From Gorsachius magnificus (Eukaryota; Chordata; Aves; Pelecaniformes; Ardeidae), in NCBI GenBank assembly GCA_034008185.1, contig CM067084.1, forward strand, positions 63,688,599-63,752,598: a stretch of 64,000 nt of DNA. The letters are read 5' to 3'. The translations under genes and the position numbers were made by a program. Within the stretch, counting starts at the first letter, position 1. Each line of letters starts with the position of its first letter. Below are positions 60,300 through 64,000 of the stretch, one piece after another. The notes beneath the pieces are model-generated. The model saw nothing but the letters and a program-made list of their open reading frames with translations. It did no database searches and was not told where the DNA came from.

Positions 60300-63200
60300 T
60301 ACAGGACCTTTCCTGAATTTTCTGCCACCAAAAGTAGGGAAGTTGTTAATCATTTTGGTACTCCCTGGTACCTGTTCTACATCTTTTGCCTCAGGCCCCA
60401 GCACAGTGACCTCTGAGGACTGCCAGCTGTGCCAGTGCAAAAAATTCCCTTCCCCAGTGTGTCCACAGCTGCTCACTACTGACCTTCTCCTAGAGATTAT
60501 TCCTTCTCCTCCCTTCCCCCCAACTCAGCCTTGTGTCTCCTGATTCCATTGCTCATATAATCACTCCCTAACGTGTTTCTGTGAAGACAAGCCAGGCTGG
60601 CTCACACTATTTAAATCACTGGCTCTCTTATCTGACTTGCTGTAACCGAAATGGGTGAGGGAGAATGCCATAAGCAGTGAATCCAAGGGGAATATTTCCT
60701 GGCAGAGTTATGACAGACAAGCTAGGATCACAAAAAACCTTACCCTAGCAGATATTTTACAGAGTACACCTCTGCCTACACCTTTTAGAGATATCATCAG
60801 GTACAGACTGAAGAGCCAGAAACCTAGAATGAATCTGAAGAACAAGCTTTTCTACATTCCCTGAACCTGGATTTACTGAGGTTGAGTTATGTAGCCCCAC
60901 TTATGGACAGGTTACTCCAAAGAGCACTTAGACTCCTATAAACCACCTGGAACACTTACAGGGAATTGAGCTATTGTACAGTGATTTGAAGGCTAGAGTG
61001 CAGGAAGAAGGACATTTTATATTTATTTTCAAAATGTAGACATTTGTTCTAAATTTTTTTTTGGACAGCGAAAGACCTTTTGAGCTGCTGCCCTCAATGA
61101 TTAGAAATTCAGATTTTGTATTTGTTTAAAAGACCAGAGTGTTTCTGGGTAGGAGAAGGAACTCGAGAAGCTCCAAGGTATAGTTGTCCCTCCCCTTTTT
61201 CCTGTAATTCTGAAACAGCAAGCTGATTATCATATATTCACTTGTCCTAAAGGCAGAGAGCAAGATGCAGCACTGGAAGTAAAAAATAGCACTAAAGCCT
61301 AAGGTAAACCCCAGAAGCTGACTAGCCATGGCACTGTGTATTTTGATGGGGAGAATGCGCACTGGTCAGAACTGGCAGATTGGAGAGCAAGTATGTATTT
61401 ACTGGAGCCTGCCTGACCTAAAACTTAAATTAACGCCCCCCACCCCCATTAGAAATTCCACCTGCACAACTTGTTACCATTAATTTGGCCCCTTTCTAGG
61501 GCATTTCAGTGCATTAGAGTATCATAATTTAGTCTTGAAATGCAGCTTTGCATCAGAGGGATATTCTCATACCAGTTTTCATATCAGATATGTAGGCCTA
61601 TATGACACAATATAGAAGACACGCAGGTACACAACTGTGATACTCTAAACTCTGTCCCAACCCCTTACCACTGAGGACATCTTATTTTCTTCACACCCAC
61701 CACCCAGGAGAATAATAGCAAAAGGCAGCCTGAAGATTTTCTGTCTTCATAAATATAGTAGACTATATTCCAATTCATTGATGCATGGTCTTAGTTTGAC
61801 CATGATCTCTCACCAAAACAGAAACAGCATTTAAAAATTGCTCTGTCACACTCAAGCATCAAAATGGAACTGTTCAAGAGAGACAAAGTACATCAAAAGT
61901 ACCTTCTACCTCCACAGAAGTCATTTTTCACCCTGGTTCACAACCACTTAGCTAGTCACCTGCCAATAGCCTTAGGAGAATTTAAGACGAATGCTCTTTT
62001 TTTTAGAAAATCCATAGACTTACCATTTTTGGAAGCAGTACTTTTGTCACAAAGTCTTTCCATTTGCTGTAATCTATACGAGATCTATATTTCCCATGTG
62101 ATGTTCATGGATGTAATTTGTGTAAGCAATAAAGTGCAGCAGCCAGATTACTATTTCACTTTTGCAAATATCTGCTTGTTTCTCCTTCAGCTTGGGAAAG
62201 ACAATGAAATATGGCTGGCACTGTTTAGGTTTCTCTTTAACCAAGGAAGTTCTGTTTTCATGACTTGGCAGGATTCCCCTATGGACTTGAAAAGAGGAGA
62301 TTTAAGGCAATGCTAGTGCCCCTGCTAGTCAAGGATCAAAAAAACCTATAAGGTGAAGAAGTTTCAGACTTAAACTTGCAAACACACTCCAGTTAAATGA
62401 AAGAAGATGGAGATACAGTAGAAAGAGAAGAACAAGAAGCAATTACAGTAATCAAGACTACTTGAGACATTATCTCAAATAACACTGTGAGACTGGTATA
62501 CCACGGGGGAATTATTGCGAAATACTTCTTCGTATTCTGGAATGAGTGATATAATACAAAACCACAGTTGTAAAAAGCATTAACTTGTGAGTCCACATAT
62601 ATTCTCCTGACATTTGTTTTGTAACAGCAGGGTATAAACTAGGAATGTTTGCTATCATCTTTTCAGATTTGTAATTTTTTTGCATGCAGTTTGAAAGGTA
62701 GTGGACACAGAGAGTATGATGAAACAGTTGTTCTAACCGTTTCAAGATGATACAGAGCCAGCTTATGAACTCTACACATGCCCTTGATGAGCCATCACTC
62801 AATCCCATCAAAGGGGATACTCACACAAATGCTAACTGTTCACCAATATCAGTAAGCATCAAACTACTGCTCTATTTGGTTCACTGATGTAAAAGGCATT
62901 AGATTTTTTCCCTCATTTTCCCCCCTCTTTATTATAACAAATACATCAGACTGCCTAAGGTGAAAATATTCGGGATAACAGAATGTGGATCAGTTTGGTT
63001 TTACAAGTCCCCTTTGGCTCTGCAAGTTTCCTCCAGAGCTGATCTGTGGCTGTCAAGGTTGGAGTGCCACAGTAGACAACTTTGTAATGATCTGAGGCAT
63101 ATTGCCAAATAGTTCCTTTCTGATTTTGATCCAACACAAAAAAAATAGTATTAAATATACCAACTCTTGTATCATGCTGCTGACATATCTGGAGGGTGAT

Positions 63201-64000
63201 TAATTGTGCCCCTGGGGTCTATGTAATGTTCTATTCTGAACAAAAAGAGCTTTAAAAATCTATCTAATAACTATAATTATGAGTGAGGACAGAGACCCAT
63301 AACTGTAAACGGGTTCTCTGTGTTTCTTATTTAAGTACCTGCCAACAACTGAAAGATGGAAAGCTGGAGAGCATTTTGTACCAGCAAGCAGAATGCAGCA
63401 ACTTCTCAGGATAAATTCTATCTGCTGTGAACAGTTTTGTCTAGTAAGAACCAATGAATCTATTAATCTGTTCTGCAAGACAATGGATAGCAACGACCTG
63501 TCAGCTTTATGAGATCCATCAACGTCCTTCCATATCTTTCTGAAGAAGGCCTATATGCCTTCTGCAGGGTCTGTATGATGCAGCAGCACCATTAACACTG
63601 TCATCGCTGCTGTTAGAGAGTTTCCTTTCTCTGGGTTTCTCACACAGTTGTTTCATTAAGACACATCATGGTTAAAATTTTGCAAACAGATTCTTTTTCT
63701 CTCAATGAGTGATTTTGAATTTGTTTGGGGTTTTTTTGAAACCTATAATTGAAATAAAGCTAGAAAAATCATTCTGAATTTGAATTTATATAGTTATAAA
63801 TAATGAACAATGTAGAGATATTTGTATTCCTAGCTTTAAAGGGAAAAGCATATAAAACAAAAGACAACAGTGCTAGAGCTATTGATAGCTTGACACTGAT
63901 ACATTCTTTGTGTTGCATCTATATTGATTTAAAGAATGAGAAAAGAGAGGTATAAATTTATGGGGACATTTTGGATCAAATTTTGCATTCATTTATTAAA
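60300..64000. other. Unannotated AT-rich DNA
   Basis: No gene or transposon recognised. The longest frame, 150 residues at 61864-62316 on the plus strand, has no familiar motif and its composition is not convincing. Confidence 0.5.

Noticed and set aside
62955..63137. Minus-strand 60-residue frame with ordinary-looking composition
   Set aside because: No acceptor or donor at suitable places and no recognised family.
6323..64000. CRISPR arrays, tRNA, rRNA or snRNA genes
   Set aside because: No regularly spaced repeats and no recognisable RNA gene boxes seen; the tRNA-Lys-like 18 bases at 5725 are the retroviral primer site.

Overview
The window looks like bird nuclear DNA. It is AT-rich, mostly single-copy, and carries several CR1 LINE fragments, some ending in the CR1 octamer 3' tail, plus one endogenous retrovirus whose LTR and pol resemble the common avian ERV-L-like families. 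I cannot name the species or locus. No host protein-coding gene can be assigned with confidence.

Positions 1-6322 hold a minus-strand endogenous retrovirus cut by the left window edge. From right to left it has a complete 5' LTR (6322-5751), a primer binding site matching tRNA-Lys (17 of 18 bases), an open gag, a protease-RT-RNase H-integrase region in the same frame as gag but separated from it by one TAG, a 3' non-coding stretch without env, a polypurine tract and the first 158 bp of the 3' LTR. Pol is broken by three in-frame TGA codons and by one frameshift in the integrase zinc-binding region. The overlapping LTR parts differ at 6 of 158 positions, so the insertion is fairly recent. Gag starts with three hydrophobic segments and has clustered N-glycosylation sequons, which is unusual for a Gag.

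Positions 6323-64000 are intron-like or intergenic. They contain a young CR1 3' fragment (11059-11528) with an open ORF2 tail, short CR1 tails at 45.7-46.7 kb and 60.16-60.30 kb, and a heavily decayed CR1 complex at about 52.6-55.5 kb that reads best as a minus-strand copy nested in a plus-strand copy. There are also pyrimidine tracts, a G-quadruplex motif, a 380-bp CpG-rich island (29081-29460) and small direct and inverted repeats.

The best hints of a host gene are two plus-strand segments with strong splice signals on both sides: 45 nt (9962-10006) and 81 nt (30013-30093). Each is open in only one of the phases needed, and the two phases agree, so they could be spliced to each other. The CpG island lies about 0.6 kb upstream of the second. 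These are candidates only; I do not recognise the peptides.
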